Below are positions 18,816-28,687 of a stretch of 64,000 nucleotides of DNA, in pieces. The position numbers and the translations under genes were made by a program. The first letter of the stretch is position 1. Every line of letters starts with the position of its first letter. The stretch lies in NCBI GenBank assembly GCA_021414305.1, contig JAIOOS010000015.1, forward strand, positions 62,001-126,000. Direction: 5' to 3'. This DNA is from Burkholderiales bacterium. GTDB lineage: Bacteria > Pseudomonadota > Gammaproteobacteria > Burkholderiales > Burkholderiaceae_C. A model generated the notes under the pieces. The model was not told the DNA's origin. It saw only the letters and a program-made list of their open reading frames with translations, and searched no databases.

Positions 18816-18928
18816 ACAACGGCGGCTCGCGGGGCGTCGTTGTCAGGGGGCGCGACGCGGCAGGGGCCGCGCGCCACCGGCGCCGCGAATCGTCGCGACG
18901 CCGTCAACCTCACCTTCAGGAGCATCCC

Positions 18929-19285
18929 ATGTTCAAGCAATTCATCGTCGCGCTCGGCGCGCTCGTCGCCGCCACCGCGTTCGCCGCCGTCGACGTCAAC
19001 AAGGCCGACCAGGCCGAGCTGGAGTCGATCAAGGGCATCGGTCCCGCGCTTTCGACGCAGATCCTCGGCGAGCGCAAGAAGGCCGCCTTCAAGGACTGGC
19101 ACGACCTCACCACCCGGGTCAAGGGCATGGGCGATGCGAACGCCGCGAAGTTCTCGCAGAACGGGCTCACGCTCGACGGCAAGGCCTACGCGAGCCCGGC
19201 GCCGAGCGGCGCGGTCCCGACCGGCCCGGCGGCGCCCGCGGCGAAGAAGAAGACGTCCGACGCCGGTGCGTCGACGAAGAAGTAG
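18929..19285 (+). CDS. Small secreted ComEA-like helix-hairpin-helix protein
   Basis: 118 residues with a signal peptide (MFKQFIVALGALVAATAFAA) and a ComEA-type HhH DNA-binding module (VDVNKADQAELESIKGIGP, then ILGERKKAAFKDW). The tail is Ala/Pro/Lys-rich and basic. ComEA relatives bind incoming DNA in the periplasm during transformation, but many such small proteins in Burkholderiales have no shown role. An AGGAG lies 8 bases before the ATG. It is monocistronic and convergent with the patatin gene, whose stop is only 2 bases away. Confidence 0.87.
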   Translation: MFKQFIVALGALVAATAFAAVDVNKADQAELESIKGIGPALSTQILGERKKAAFKDWHDLTTRVKGMGDANAAKFSQNGLTLDGKAYASPAPSGAVPTGPAAPAAKKKTSDAGASTKK

Positions 19286-19287
19286 GG

Positions 19288-20571
19288 CTAGCCCGGCCGC
19301 GGGGCTTCGGCCTGCAGCGCCTGGCTGCCGTCCGGGGCTCCGCTTTCGCTGGCGCCGCTCTCGCCCTTCTGCGAAGGCTCGGGTCCCCAGCCGAAGAAGG
19401 CGAGGACCTCGTCGCGCCGCGCCATGGTGTCGCGCACGCCGAGCGCCATCAGCTCGCGGGTGTACGGCGCTTCGAACAGCAGGTAGCTCGCCAGCGCCGC
19501 GCCGCGCGCGTCGTCGCCCTGGCCCGAGACGCCGAGGCCGCGCAGCATCGCGCGGATCGGCAGCGGCAGGCTCGAGAGGTGCTTGGCGGCGATGTCGTCG
19601 AGCCGCTCGCTCGGTGCGATCACGAGCACCTCGATCGGCTTGAGCGACGTGTCGGCGCGCGAGCGCGGCGGAAGCAGCGCCAGGGTCGCGTTGATCCGGC
19701 GCAGCCGCTCCACGTCGGCCGCGAGCGCATCGAGGAAGATGTTCGAGAGAGCGTGGCCGGCGATCTGCGCCAGGTTCGGATACTCGGTGCTCGGCGCGCG
19801 CTCGCCCGGCGGCTCGTGCATGCGGCCGGCGCCGACGACCAGGATCCTCTCGGCGCCCAGGTGCACCGCCGGCGAGATCGGCGCCGCCTGGCGCATCGAG
19901 CCGTCGCCGCAGTACTCGTGGCTGCCGTCGATGTCGAGCGACACCGCGGGAAAGACGAACGGGATCGCCGAGGAAGCGAGCAGGTGCGGGATCTTGATCT
20001 CGGCTCGCACCGCGAGGCGTTGCGAGCGCGTCCACGGCACGATGTCGTCGAGCGCGTCGTAGAAGGTGACGTGCAGGCCCGAGCCGTAGCTCGACGCCGT
20101 GACCGCCAGGCCGTGCAGGTGGCCCTCACGCATCACCTTGTGCAGTCGCTCGGTGCTGACGAGCCTGCCGAGCAGGGCCTCGAGCGGCTTGTTGTCGAGC
20201 AGCGAGCGCGGCCGGGCGCGGCGCCAGCGGGCGATCACCCAGCCGATCGACATCATCGTCAGCCAGCGCGCGCCGGTGCGGATCACGCCGAGCGAGTCGG
20301 AACGGTAGACCTGCTCGGCGCGAAAGTTCTCCCAGACCTCGCAGATGCCGGCGATCGCGCCGTCGAAGTCGTCGGCGCGACAGGCGAGCGCGGCGGCGTT
20401 GATCGCGCCGGCGGACGTGCCGGCGATCACCGGGAACGGATTGCCGCTGTCGATCGCGCCGGCCTCGCGGCGGATCTGCGCGATCGCCTTCAGCACGCCG
20501 ACCTGGTAGGCGGCCCGCGCGCCGCCGCCGGTGAGGACGAGGCCGGTGTACGAGGCGCCGGACCGTGTCAT
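19288..20571 (-). CDS. Patatin-like phospholipase
   Basis: 427 residues. The oxyanion-hole motif [15 protein letters not shown] and the nucleophile elbow GTSAGAINA are present near the N-terminus, and a DGS (CGDGSMRQ) likely supplies the Asp of the Ser-Asp dyad. There is no signal peptide. It is a predicted intracellular or membrane-associated lipid acyl hydrolase (RssA/ExoU-like fold). The ATG at 20571 was chosen 19 bases after the dnaE stop; the longer frame runs within dnaE. The C-terminal third shows no motif I recognise. Confidence 0.92.
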   Translation of the reverse strand: MTRSGASYTGLVLTGGGARAAYQVGVLKAIAQIRREAGAIDSGNPFPVIAGTSAGAINAAALACRADDFDGAIAGICEVWENFRAEQVYRSDSLGVIRTGARWLTMMSIGWVIARWRRARPRSLLDNKPLEALLGRLVSTERLHKVMREGHLHGLAVTASSYGSGLHVTFYDALDDIVPWTRSQRLAVRAEIKIPHLLASSAIPFVFPAVSLDIDGSHEYCGDGSMRQAAPISPAVHLGAERILVVGAGRMHEPPGERAPSTEYPNLAQIAGHALSNIFLDALAADVERLRRINATLALLPPRSRADTSLKPIEVLVIAPSERLDDIAAKHLSSLPLPIRAMLRGLGVSGQGDDARGAALASYLLFEAPYTRELMALGVRDTMARRDEVLAFFGWGPEPSQKGESGASESGAPDGSQALQAEAPRPG

Positions 20572-20590
20572 CGCGTGGCGGGCCGGCGCT

Positions 20591-23500
20591 TCACTCGTAC
20601 ACCACGACGGCGCGGCCGTGCGCCGCCGCCGCGTTCCAGCGCGCGAGCGCCGCCTCGGAAGGATAGAAGCGGGCCGAATCGCCGAGGTCGATCTCGCCGC
20701 TGGCGTGCTCGCGCAGCAGCGCCAGCCGGACCGCGAGCCCCTGGGGCACGTCGCCATGCTCGGTCGCCAGGCGGCGCGACGGGAATTCGCGCAGCACCTC
20801 GGCCACCGGCGGCACACTGCCGTTGACCTCGACCCGCAGGTACTTGCCGAAGCGGCAGCGCGCCGCGGCGAGGTCCCAGACGCTCTGCACGTTGAGGCGC
20901 ACGCCGCCCGAGAAGCGGTCGGGCTGGACCTTGCCCTGCACGATCACGAGCTCGTCGTCCTTGAGCAGGTCGCGGTTGGCGTTGAGCAGATCCTCGTTGG
21001 CCACCGCCTCCATCGCCTCGCTGCCGTCGTCGAGCTTGAAGATCGCGACCCGGCCGCGCTGGCCGTTGACGACGCGCAGGTCGGAAACGATGCCGGCAAG
21101 CAGCATCGGCTCGCGCCGGTCGATCACGTCGGCCAGCCTGACCTTGGCGAAGCGGCGCACCTCGGCCGCGCTCTGGTCGAACAGGTGGCCCGAAAGATAG
21201 AAGCCGAGCGCCGCCTTCTCCAGCGTCAGCCGCTCCTTGATGCTCCACGGCGCCGCCGCGACCAGCGCCGGCTCCTGGGTGCTGGCGCCGTGCATGTCGC
21301 CGCTGTCGGCGCCGAAGTCGAACAGGCCCCCCTGGTCGGCGTGCGCCGCCTGCGTGTCGGCCCAGTCGAGGGCCAGGCCGACGCTGGCGAGCAGCATCGA
21401 GCGCTCGCCGTGCAGCGCGTCGAACGCGCCGGCCTTGATCAGCGCCTCGACGACGCGGCGGTTGATGCGGCCGCGGTCGACCCGGGCGCAGAAATCGAAC
21501 AGGCTGGTGAACGCGCCGCCCTCGCGCGCCGCGACGATGGCCTCGATCGCCCCCTGCCCCGTGCCCTTGACCGCGCCCAGGCCGTAGCGCACGACCTTGG
21601 GCGAGACCGGCTCGAAGCGGTAGGTGCCGCTGTTGATGTCGGGCGTGGCGATGGTCACGCCGAAGCTGCGCGCGTCGACCAGCAGCGACTTCAGCTTGTC
21701 GCTGTTGTCGAGCTCGACGGTCATGTTCGCGGCGAAGAACTCGGCCGCGAAGTGGACCTTGATCCACGCCGTGTGGTACGCGAGCAGCGAGTACGCGGCG
21801 GCGTGCGACTTGTTGAAGCCGTAGCCGGCGAACTTCTCCATCAGCGAGAAGACCTCGTCGGCCACCGCCGCCGCGATCTCCTTCTTCGCCGCGCCCTCGC
21901 GGAAGATGGCGCGGTGCTTGGCCATCTCCTCGGGCTTCTTCTTGCCCATGGCCCGGCGTAGCAGGTCGGCGCCGCCGAGCGAGTAGCCGCCCATCACCTG
22001 GGCCGCCTCCATCACCTGCTCCTGGTAGACCATGATCCCGTAGGTCTCGCCGAGCACGCGCTCGAGCAGCGGGTGCGGGTAGCTCACCGTCTCCTTGCCG
22101 TTCTTGCGCAGGCAGAAGCTCGGGATGTTCTCCATCGGCCCCGGCCGGAACATCGCGTTCAGCGCGATCAGGTCCTCGAGCCGGGTCGGCCGGGCTTCGC
22201 GCAGCATGCGCTGCATGCCGCCGCTTTCGAACTGGAACACTGATTCGGTGCGGCCTTCGGTGAAGAGGGCGTAGACCTTGGGGTCGTCGAGCGGCAGGGC
22301 GTCGTAGTCGAAGCCGGCGCGCTCGGGGTGGCGGGCGACGATGAAGTCCTTGGCGAGCTCGAGGATGGTGAGCGTGGCCAGGCCGAGGAAGTCGAACTTC
22401 ACCAGGCCGATCGCCTCGACGTCGTCCTTGTCGAACTGGCTGACTGCGCTCTCGCTGCCCGGCTGCATGTAGAGCGGGCAGAAGTCGGTGATCCGGCCCG
22501 GTGCGATCAGCACGCCGCCGGCGTGCATGCCCACGTTGCGCACGATCCCTTCCACCCGCTCGGCCAGCGCCAGCAGCTCGGCGACCTCTTCCTCGTTCTT
22601 CTCGCGCTGCTCGATCTCGGGCGCCTCGCGGCGAGCGTAGATCACGCCGCCGTCGTCGGGCCGCTCGCCGTCTTCGCCGCGCGGCGGCGGCCGGCGCAGG
22701 GTGACGCTCTTGCCGGGCGGGGCCGGCACAAGCTTTGCCACCGAGTCGACATGGCCGTAGCTCATGCCCAGAACGCGGCCGATGTCGCGCAGCGCCGCCT
22801 TCGCCGCCATGGTGCCGAAGGTCGCGATCTGGCTGACCGCGTCCCTGCCGTACTTGTGCTTGACGTAGTCGATGACGCGGTCGCGATTGGCCTGGCAGAA
22901 GTCGATGTCGAAGTCGGGCATCGACACCCGCTCCGGGTTGAGGAAGCGCTCGAACAGCAGGCCGTAGCGCAAGGGGTCGAGGCCGGTGATGTTCAGCGAA
23001 TAGGCGACCAGCGAGCCCGCACCCGAGCCGCGCCCCGGTCCGACCGGGCAGCCGTTGTTGCGCGCCCAGTTGATGAAGTCGGCGACGATCAGGAAGTAGC
23101 CCGGGAAGCCCATCTTCAGGATCGTCTCGATCTCGAAGTCGAGCCGGGCCACGTAGCGCGGCCGCTCCTTCTCGCGCGCCGGCGGGTCGGCGTAGAGCTG
23201 GCCGAGGCGGACCTCGAGACCTTCGTGCGAGGCGATCCGGAAGTACTCGGCCATCGGCACCGGCGCATCGCCGACGCGCGGCGTCGCGAAGTCTGGCAAC
23301 TGCGGCTTGCCGAGCACCAGGCCGAGGTTGCAGCGCTTGGCGATCTCCACCGTGTTGGCGAGCGCGCTCGGCAGGTCGGCGAACAGCGCCTCCATCTGCG
23401 CCTGCGACTTGAAGTACTGCTCGCGGCTGAAGCGCTTGACGCGCTTCGGGTTGGCCAGCATCTCGCCCTCGGCGACGCAGACGCGGGCGTCGTGCGCCTC

Positions 23501-24130
23501 GTGGTCGTCGGGGCCGAGGAACTGCACGCCGTGCGTGGCGACCACCGGAAGGCGCAATTCCGACGCGAGCTGCACGGCGGCACGAAGGTGCGACTCGCAG
23601 CCCGGCATGCCGTTGCGCTGCACCTCGACGTAGAAGCGGTTGCCGAAGACGCGCTGCGCGCGCTCGGCCAGGGCGCGCGCGCGCGGGTCGTCGCCGGCAG
23701 AGAGGGCCTGGCCGATCGCGCCGCTCTCCGCGCCCGAGAGCACGATCAGGCCGGCGTTGCGCTCGGCCAGCCACTGCCACTTGATCAGGGCGTGGCCGCG
23801 TTCGGCGTGCTCGAGCCAGCCGCGCGAGAGCAGCTCGCAGCAGTTGAGGTAGCCCTCGCGGTTCTGCACCAGCACGACCAGCCGGCTCGGCTGCCGCTCG
23901 CTGCCTTCGGGCTCGAGGCAGAGCTCGACGCCGATGATCGGCTTCACGCCGGCGGCGCGCGCCGCGCTGTAGAACTTGACCGCGCCGAACAGGTTGCTCA
24001 GGTCGGTGATCGCCAGCGCCCCCTGGCCGTCGCCCGCCGCCGCCGCCACCGCCTCGTCGACGCGCAGCGTCCCGTCGACGACCGAGTACTCGGTATGCAC
24101 GCGCAGATGAACGAAAGCCATGTCCGGCAT
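20591..24130 (-). CDS. dnaE: DNA polymerase III subunit alpha
   Basis: 1179 residues. The N-terminal PHP domain begins [17 protein letters not shown]. The palm carries the catalytic PDFDIDF with Asp406 and Asp408 and a later KFDFLGL. Helix-hairpin-helix, OB and C-terminal domains complete a DnaE1-type replicase. QGGLFDF near residue 930 looks like the internal clamp-binding motif. A basic/acidic insertion ([17 protein letters not shown]) interrupts the palm-finger region at about 475. Start codons at 24130 and 24121 are both possible. It is cotranscribed with the patatin gene. Confidence 0.97.
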   Translation of the reverse strand: MPDMAFVHLRVHTEYSVVDGTLRVDEAVAAAAGDGQGALAITDLSNLFGAVKFYSAARAAGVKPIIGVELCLEPEGSERQPSRLVVLVQNREGYLNCCELLSRGWLEHAERGHALIKWQWLAERNAGLIVLSGAESGAIGQALSAGDDPRARALAERAQRVFGNRFYVEVQRNGMPGCESHLRAAVQLASELRLPVVATHGVQFLGPDDHEAHDARVCVAEGEMLANPKRVKRFSREQYFKSQAQMEALFADLPSALANTVEIAKRCNLGLVLGKPQLPDFATPRVGDAPVPMAEYFRIASHEGLEVRLGQLYADPPAREKERPRYVARLDFEIETILKMGFPGYFLIVADFINWARNNGCPVGPGRGSGAGSLVAYSLNITGLDPLRYGLLFERFLNPERVSMPDFDIDFCQANRDRVIDYVKHKYGRDAVSQIATFGTMAAKAALRDIGRVLGMSYGHVDSVAKLVPAPPGKSVTLRRPPPRGEDGERPDDGGVIYARREAPEIEQREKNEEEVAELLALAERVEGIVRNVGMHAGGVLIAPGRITDFCPLYMQPGSESAVSQFDKDDVEAIGLVKFDFLGLATLTILELAKDFIVARHPERAGFDYDALPLDDPKVYALFTEGRTESVFQFESGGMQRMLREARPTRLEDLIALNAMFRPGPMENIPSFCLRKNGKETVSYPHPLLERVLGETYGIMVYQEQVMEAAQVMGGYSLGGADLLRRAMGKKKPEEMAKHRAIFREGAAKKEIAAAVADEVFSLMEKFAGYGFNKSHAAAYSLLAYHTAWIKVHFAAEFFAANMTVELDNSDKLKSLLVDARSFGVTIATPDINSGTYRFEPVSPKVVRYGLGAVKGTGQGAIEAIVAAREGGAFTSLFDFCARVDRGRINRRVVEALIKAGAFDALHGERSMLLASVGLALDWADTQAAHADQGGLFDFGADSGDMHGASTQEPALVAAAPWSIKERLTLEKAALGFYLSGHLFDQSAAEVRRFAKVRLADVIDRREPMLLAGIVSDLRVVNGQRGRVAIFKLDDGSEAMEAVANEDLLNANRDLLKDDELVIVQGKVQPDRFSGGVRLNVQSVWDLAAARCRFGKYLRVEVNGSVPPVAEVLREFPSRRLATEHGDVPQGLAVRLALLREHASGEIDLGDSARFYPSEAALARWNAAAAHGRAVVVYE

Positions 24131-24226
24131 TTTAGGGATCGGCTGCCGCCGTCCCCAGGGGCGCGACCCTGCTTTGGCGCAGAAACGCGTCTTCCGTTAG
24201 GCTAGGCGCGCTCGGAGGAAGAAATC

Positions 24227-25522
24227 ATGAGCAAAGCCACACAGAAGCGCCACTCGGCGCCCCGTCCGAGCACGCTGGCCGATCGCTACGCGTCGGTCCG
24301 GCAGGCGAGCCTGGCGCTGGCCGCGCCGCTCTCGGCCGAGGACTGCCAGGTCCAGTCGATGCCCGACGCGAGCCCGACCAAGTGGCACCTCGCGCACATC
24401 ACCTGGTTCTTCGAGACCTTCCTGCTCGAGCGCTTCGAGCCCGGGTTCAGGCCGTTCGACCCGCGCTTTCGCGTCCTCTTCAACAGCTACTACAAGGGCA
24501 TCGGCGAGCAGTACCCGCGCGCCAGCCGCGGCCTGGTGACCCGGCCGACGCTGGCCGAGGTGAAGCGCTTTCGCGCCGACGTCGACGAGCGCATGCTGGC
24601 GCTGATCGAATCGCGTCCCGGCGATGCGGCGATCGAGCCGCTGGTCGAGCTCGGCCTGCAGCACGAGCAGCAGCACCAGGAGCTGCTGCTCACCGACATC
24701 AAGCATGCGCTGAGCTTCAACCCCGGAACGTCGGGCTACGCGAAGCGCTGGCCGATGGCACAGGTGCAGCCGCAGACCCTGCGCTGGTTCGGCCATGAAG
24801 GCGGCCTGATCGAGCTCGGCCACGACCGGGCGCGCGACGGCGCGTTCTGCTTCGACAACGAGACGCCGCGCCACCTCGCGCATGCGGTGCCGTTCGAGAT
24901 CGCGTCGCGGCCCGCGACCTACGGCGACTTCCTCGCCTTCGTCGACGACGACGCCTATTCCCGCCCCGAGCTCTGGCTCTCGATGGGCTGGGACTGGGTC
25001 CAAGCCGGCCGCCGCAGCGCGCCGCTGTACTGGATGCGCGACGGCGATCGCTGGCTCAATCACACGTTGCAGGGCACCGTCGAGATCGATCCGCACACGC
25101 CCGTCTGCCATCTGAGCTTCTTCGAGGCCGAGGCGTTCGCGCGCTGGTCGGGGGCGCGCTTGCCGACCGAGCTCGAGTGGGAGCACGCGGCCAGGGCGCT
25201 GCGTGCGCCGATCGCCGGCAACTTCGCCGACCGCGGCGCCTTCCATCCGATGCCGCAGACCGCACCGATCGGCGACGAGCCGGTGCAGATGTTCGGCGAC
25301 GTCTGGGAGTGGACCCAGTCGGCCTACCTGCCCTACCCGCGCTTCAGGCCGCTCGAAGGCGCGGTCGGCGAGTACAACGGCAAGTTCATGTGCAACCAGT
25401 TCGTGCTGCGCGGCGGCTCCTGCGCCACGCCCCCGGGGCACGTGCGCGCGAGCTACCGCAACTTCTTCCCGCCCGAGGCGCAGTGGCAGTTCAGCGGGGT
25501 GCGCCTGGCCCGCGACTTGTGA
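24227..25522 (+). CDS. egtB: Ergothioneine biosynthesis protein EgtB
   Basis: 431 residues. A DinB-like N-terminal half with iron ligands His54 or His57 (WHLAHITWFFE) plus His146 and His150 (HEQQHQE) precedes a formylglycine-generating-enzyme-like sulfatase domain (SGARLPTELEWEHAAR, GDVWEWTQSAYL, LRGGSCATP). EgtB joins trimethylhistidine to a thiol (gamma-glutamylcysteine or cysteine) as a sulfoxide, on the way to the antioxidant ergothioneine. A strong GGAGG precedes the ATG. The methyltransferase EgtD, which makes its substrate, is not next to it or in the window. Confidence 0.93.
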   Translation: MSKATQKRHSAPRPSTLADRYASVRQASLALAAPLSAEDCQVQSMPDASPTKWHLAHITWFFETFLLERFEPGFRPFDPRFRVLFNSYYKGIGEQYPRASRGLVTRPTLAEVKRFRADVDERMLALIESRPGDAAIEPLVELGLQHEQQHQELLLTDIKHALSFNPGTSGYAKRWPMAQVQPQTLRWFGHEGGLIELGHDRARDGAFCFDNETPRHLAHAVPFEIASRPATYGDFLAFVDDDAYSRPELWLSMGWDWVQAGRRSAPLYWMRDGDRWLNHTLQGTVEIDPHTPVCHLSFFEAEAFARWSGARLPTELEWEHAARALRAPIAGNFADRGAFHPMPQTAPIGDEPVQMFGDVWEWTQSAYLPYPRFRPLEGAVGEYNGKFMCNQFVLRGGSCATPPGHVRASYRNFFPPEAQWQFSGVRLARDL

Positions 25523-25529
25523 TGGCTGC

Positions 25530-26240
25530 CTAGGGTGCGGTGAGCACGCCCAGCACGTCCGACCCGAACTCGCGCTGATAGAGGATGTAGACCACACCGA
25601 CCGTTGCCGCCATGAAGGCGACGGGCGAGAAGAACCAGCCGATCGCGGCAAACGCGAAGTAGTAGCCGCGCAGGCCGTCGTTGAAGGTCTCGGCGGCCAT
25701 GCCGACGATTCGCCCGGCCTTGTCGGCGAAGGCCTCGCGCGACAGGTTCTGCTCGGTGAACATCTTCGCTTCGGGCGCCGCGGCGATCAGCAGCGCGCCG
25801 AAGGTGTACTGCCGCATCGACCAGGTGAAGCGGAAGAACGCGTAGACGAAGATCGCGAGCAGGAGCAGCAGCTTCAGGTCGAACACCAGGCCCGAGGTGC
25901 GTGCCGCGAACGGCAACTCGCGCGCCAGCTCGCTCGCCTTGTCGGCGGTGCCTAGCACGGCGAGCAGGCCGCCGATGATCAGGATCGTGGTCGAAGCGAA
26001 GAACGACGGGCTGGTCGAGAGGTTCTGGATGACGACGCCGTCGATCACCCGCACCTCGCGGTACGTCGTCTGCAGCATCCACTGCCGGCGCACCCGGTTC
26101 GTCGTCGCCAGCAGCGAGGGCTGCTTGCCGACCCGGCGCCGCGCGAACAGGGCATACCCCGCCCAGGCGGGAAAGAACAGCGCGACGGCGACCCAGTCCA
26201 GCCACGGCAGGACCGCCATTGCGCGCATTGCGAAATCCAC
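25530..26240 (-). CDS. DUF599 family membrane protein
   Basis: 236 residues with four predicted membrane helices (about residues 14-34, 77-97, 121-140, 196-217) and the family feature SFFASTTILIIGGLLAVLG. The family is widespread in proteobacteria and has no known function. The GTG at 26240 is the longest start; ATGs at 26228 and 26219 are alternatives. It is convergent with egtB and lies downstream of doxX, separated by a hairpin. Confidence 0.85.
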   Translation of the reverse strand: MDFAMRAMAVLPWLDWVAVALFFPAWAGYALFARRRVGKQPSLLATTNRVRRQWMLQTTYREVRVIDGVVIQNLSTSPSFFASTTILIIGGLLAVLGTADKASELARELPFAARTSGLVFDLKLLLLLAIFVYAFFRFTWSMRQYTFGALLIAAAPEAKMFTEQNLSREAFADKAGRIVGMAAETFNDGLRGYYFAFAAIGWFFSPVAFMAATVGVVYILYQREFGSDVLGVLTAP

Positions 26241-26256
26241 CGGCGCACTGTACCAA

Positions 26257-26277
26257 GCGCCAACCCGGGGTTGGCGC
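26257..26277 (-). terminator. Possible terminator between doxX and the DUF599 gene
   Basis: GCGCCAACCC and GGGTTGGCGC are perfectly complementary (10 bp) with a single base between, realistically an 8-bp stem with a 5-base loop. On the minus strand the next bases are TTGGTACAG, without a proper T tract. It would end the pirin-doxX transcript or attenuate into the DUF599 gene. Confidence 0.5.
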
Positions 26278-26294
26278 CTGGATCGTGGCTGGCC

Positions 26295-26765
26295 TCAGGC
26301 GGCGTTGCGCCGCGCGTCGAGGCTGATCGAGCCGGGGCCGAAGGCGGCGAGCACCAGCATGCCGCCGGCGATCGTCACGTTCTTCCAGAAGTTGAGGTAC
26401 TGGCCGAACTTCGCAGCCTCGGGAACGGCCCAGTAGCCGTGGAACAGCGCCGCTGCTGCGAGCGTGAAGGCGGCCAGCGCGAACGCGGCCCAGCGGGTGT
26501 AGAGGCCGAACACGAGCAGCAGGCCGCCGCCGAGCTCGACCAGGATGGCCAGCGCCGCGCCGACCTGCGGCAGCGGCAGGCCGACGCTGGCGATGTAGCC
26601 CACCGTGCCCTGGAAGCCGGTGATCTTCTCGAAGCCCGACATGATGAAGAAGACGCCGAGCAGGATGCGGCCAACCAGGGCCGTCTGGTTCTGGAAGCTG
26701 GATTGCATGAGATTGCCTTGTGTTGTGCCTGGGAAGGAAGCGGGGGGGCGAAGCGTGGTTTGCAT
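26295..26765 (-). CDS. DoxX family membrane protein
   Basis: 156 residues with four membrane helices starting at VGRILLGVFFIMSGFEKI, the DoxX signature. The family includes a thiosulfate:quinone oxidoreductase subunit and redox-stress proteins in actinobacteria; most are uncharacterised. Two starts compete: 26765 has a strong GAGGAG, while 26708 (MQSSFQNQT) is the usual family N-terminus with only AAGG. I took the first because of the ribosome site, which adds a 19-residue leader. It sits downstream of the pirin gene in the same orientation, 39 bases away. Confidence 0.9.
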   Translation of the reverse strand: MQTTLRPPASFPGTTQGNLMQSSFQNQTALVGRILLGVFFIMSGFEKITGFQGTVGYIASVGLPLPQVGAALAILVELGGGLLLVFGLYTRWAAFALAAFTLAAAALFHGYWAVPEAAKFGQYLNFWKNVTIAGGMLVLAAFGPGSISLDARRNAA

Positions 26766-26804
26766 GGAATTCTCCTCGGGTAGTGGTGAAAGATGGAAAG
26801 AGGG

Positions 26805-27527
26805 TCAGGCGGCGAGATCGAAGACCAGCACTTCGGCCTGGCTGCCGTCGCCGATCTTCAGCACCGTCTCGCCTTCGAGCCCGACGGCATCCCCCGTGCC
26901 CAGCGCCTGGCCGTTGACGGCGACCCGGCCGCGCACGACCTGGACCCAGGTCTTGCGCTTCGGGTCGAGCGCGAGCTCGGCCGATTCGGCGCCGTCGAAC
27001 AGGCCGGCCGAGATCGACGCGTCGGCGTGCAGGGTGAGCGAGTCGTCGCGGCCGTCGGGCGAGGCGACCAGGCGAAGCTTGCCGCGCTTGGCGGCGGCGT
27101 CGAAGTGCTTTTGCTCGTACTCGGCCGGAATGCCGCTCACGTTCGGCAGGATCCAGATCTGCAGGAAGTGGGTGGTCCGGTCCTTGGCGTGGTTGAACTC
27201 GCTGTGCCGCACACCGCTGCCCGCGCTCATGCGCTGCACGTCGCCCGGACGGATCACGCCCGAGGGCGCGTCCTTCGCGCTGCCGGTGCCCATGCTGTCC
27301 TTGTGCGCGAGCTCGCCGTCGAGCACGTAGCTGACGATCTCCATGTCGCGGTGGCCGTGCGTGCCGAAGCCGCTACCCGGCGTGATGCGGTCCTCGTTGA
27401 TGACGCGCAGGTTGCCGAAGCCCATGTGCCGCGGGTCGTGGTAATCGGCGAACGAGAAGGTGTGCGCGCTCTTCAGCCAGCCGTGGTCGGCGTAGCCGCG
27501 ATCGGAGGATTTGCGAAGGGTGATCAT
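26805..27527 (-). CDS. Pirin family bicupin protein
   Basis: 240 residues. The N-terminal cupin has GFGTHGHRDMEIVSYVLDG and HSEFNH, supplying the metal ligands of the pirin family, followed by a weaker C-terminal cupin. Some bacterial pirins have quercetinase or redox-regulatory activity; the substrate here cannot be told. The ATG at 27527 has AAGGAG seven bases upstream (GCCATCC between), so the longer frame to 27611 is not needed. It is divergent from a LysR regulator, which probably controls it and doxX. Confidence 0.94.
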   Translation of the reverse strand: MITLRKSSDRGYADHGWLKSAHTFSFADYHDPRHMGFGNLRVINEDRITPGSGFGTHGHRDMEIVSYVLDGELAHKDSMGTGSAKDAPSGVIRPGDVQRMSAGSGVRHSEFNHAKDRTTHFLQIWILPNVSGIPAEYEQKHFDAAAKRGKLRLVASPDGRDDSLTLHADASISAGLFDGAESAELALDPKRKTWVQVVRGRVAVNGQALGTGDAVGLEGETVLKIGDGSQAEVLVFDLAA

Positions 27528-27606
27528 GGATGGCTCCTTGGTTCTTCGATGGGATGAATGTAGGGACGGCGACGCCCGGCGCGGCGGAGCCGCATTGACG
27601 GCGCCA

Positions 27607-27621
27607 TTCAAATAAGATGAA
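27607..27621. promoter_or_regulatory. Candidate LysR-type operator
   Basis: TTCAAATAAGATGAA is an interrupted dyad TTCA-N7-TGAA that also fits T-N11-A, in the 89-base gap between the divergent pirin and LysR genes. It overlaps the LysR start codon, which would suit autorepression but is unusual for a main activation site. No other convincing dyad was found in the gap. Confidence 0.35.
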
Positions 27622-28687
27622 CGCCCCTTCTCCGGCCGAGCCCATGAGCGAATCGCGCAGCGCCCTGACCCCCGACGCCCTGGCGATGATGGACGCCATC
27701 GCCCGCAGCGGCAGCTTCGCCGCGGCCGCGCGCCAGCTCGGCAAGGTGCCTTCGGCGCTGACCTACAGCGTGCGCCAGCTCGAGGACGCGCTCGACGTGC
27801 TGCTGTTCGACCGCCGCTCGCGCCAGGCCACCCTCACCGCCGCCGGCCAGGAGCTGCTCGACGAAGGCCGGCGCCTGCTCGAGCAGATCGACGCGGTCGC
27901 CAACCGGGTCAAGCGCGTCGCCACCGGCTGGGAGACGCAGCTCACGGTCGCGGTCGACGACGTGATCTCGCGCACCACCCTGCTCGAGCTGTGCGAATCG
28001 TTCTACGCCTGCTCGGCGGTGCTGGCGAAGTCGGCTTCGGGCGGGCGCGGCACGAGCACGCCGGTGCCCACGCCGCCGGCCACGCGCCTGCGCCTGCGCA
28101 CCGAGGTGCTCGCAGGCACCTGGGAAGCGCTGGTCACCGGCCAGGCCGACCTGGCGATCGGCGTCGGCACCAACCGCGAGCTGCCGACCGGCGTGACGAT
28201 GAAGGACCTGGGGCCGATGGCGTTCGTGTTCGCGGTGGCGCCGCACCATCCGCTGGCCGCGGCGACCGAGCCGATCGACGACGGCGAGCTGATCCGCCAC
28301 CGCGCCGTCGCGGTCGCCGATTCGGCGCAGCGGCTGACGCCGATCACCCTCAACCTGCTCGCCGGCCAGGACGTGCTGACGGTGAGCGACATGCACGCCA
28401 AGATCGACGCCCTGCTGCGCGGGCTCGGCTGCGGCTTCGTGCCCGAGCCGATGGCGCGCGACCACATCGCCGCCGGCCGCCTGGTGGTCAAGCAGGTGCT
28501 GCGCAACCAGCTCGAAGGCCGGCTCGGCTACGCCTGGCGCACGCCGGTCGGCGCGCGCCGTGGCGCGGCCAAGAAGCCGCCGCTCGGCCTGGCCCTGCGC
28601 TGGTGGCTGGAGCAGCTCGAAAGCGAGACGACGCGCAAGGCCCTGCTCGAGCGGCACGGCAGCCGGGTCGGCGACCGGATCAAGTGA
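27617..28687 (+). CDS. LysR family transcriptional regulator
   Basis: 356 residues. An N-terminal winged helix-turn-helix (about 15-75, [20 protein letters not shown]) is followed by a LysR substrate-binding domain. A proline/glycine-rich insertion ([13 protein letters not shown]) interrupts the first part of the sensor domain at about 140. It faces the pirin-doxX pair from the opposite strand, the usual place for a regulator of those genes. The inducer is unknown. Its stop overlaps the gluQ GTG start (GTGA), so gluQ is probably read from the same mRNA. Confidence 0.92.
   Translation: MNAPSPAEPMSESRSALTPDALAMMDAIARSGSFAAAARQLGKVPSALTYSVRQLEDALDVLLFDRRSRQATLTAAGQELLDEGRRLLEQIDAVANRVKRVATGWETQLTVAVDDVISRTTLLELCESFYACSAVLAKSASGGRGTSTPVPTPPATRLRLRTEVLAGTWEALVTGQADLAIGVGTNRELPTGVTMKDLGPMAFVFAVAPHHPLAAATEPIDDGELIRHRAVAVADSAQRLTPITLNLLAGQDVLTVSDMHAKIDALLRGLGCGFVPEPMARDHIAAGRLVVKQVLRNQLEGRLGYAWRTPVGARRGAAKKPPLGLALRWWLEQLESETTRKALLERHGSRVGDRIK

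Noticed and set aside
20568..24205. Large frames on both strands over dnaE
   Set aside because: They overlap a motif-rich 1179-residue polymerase and have no recognisable features.
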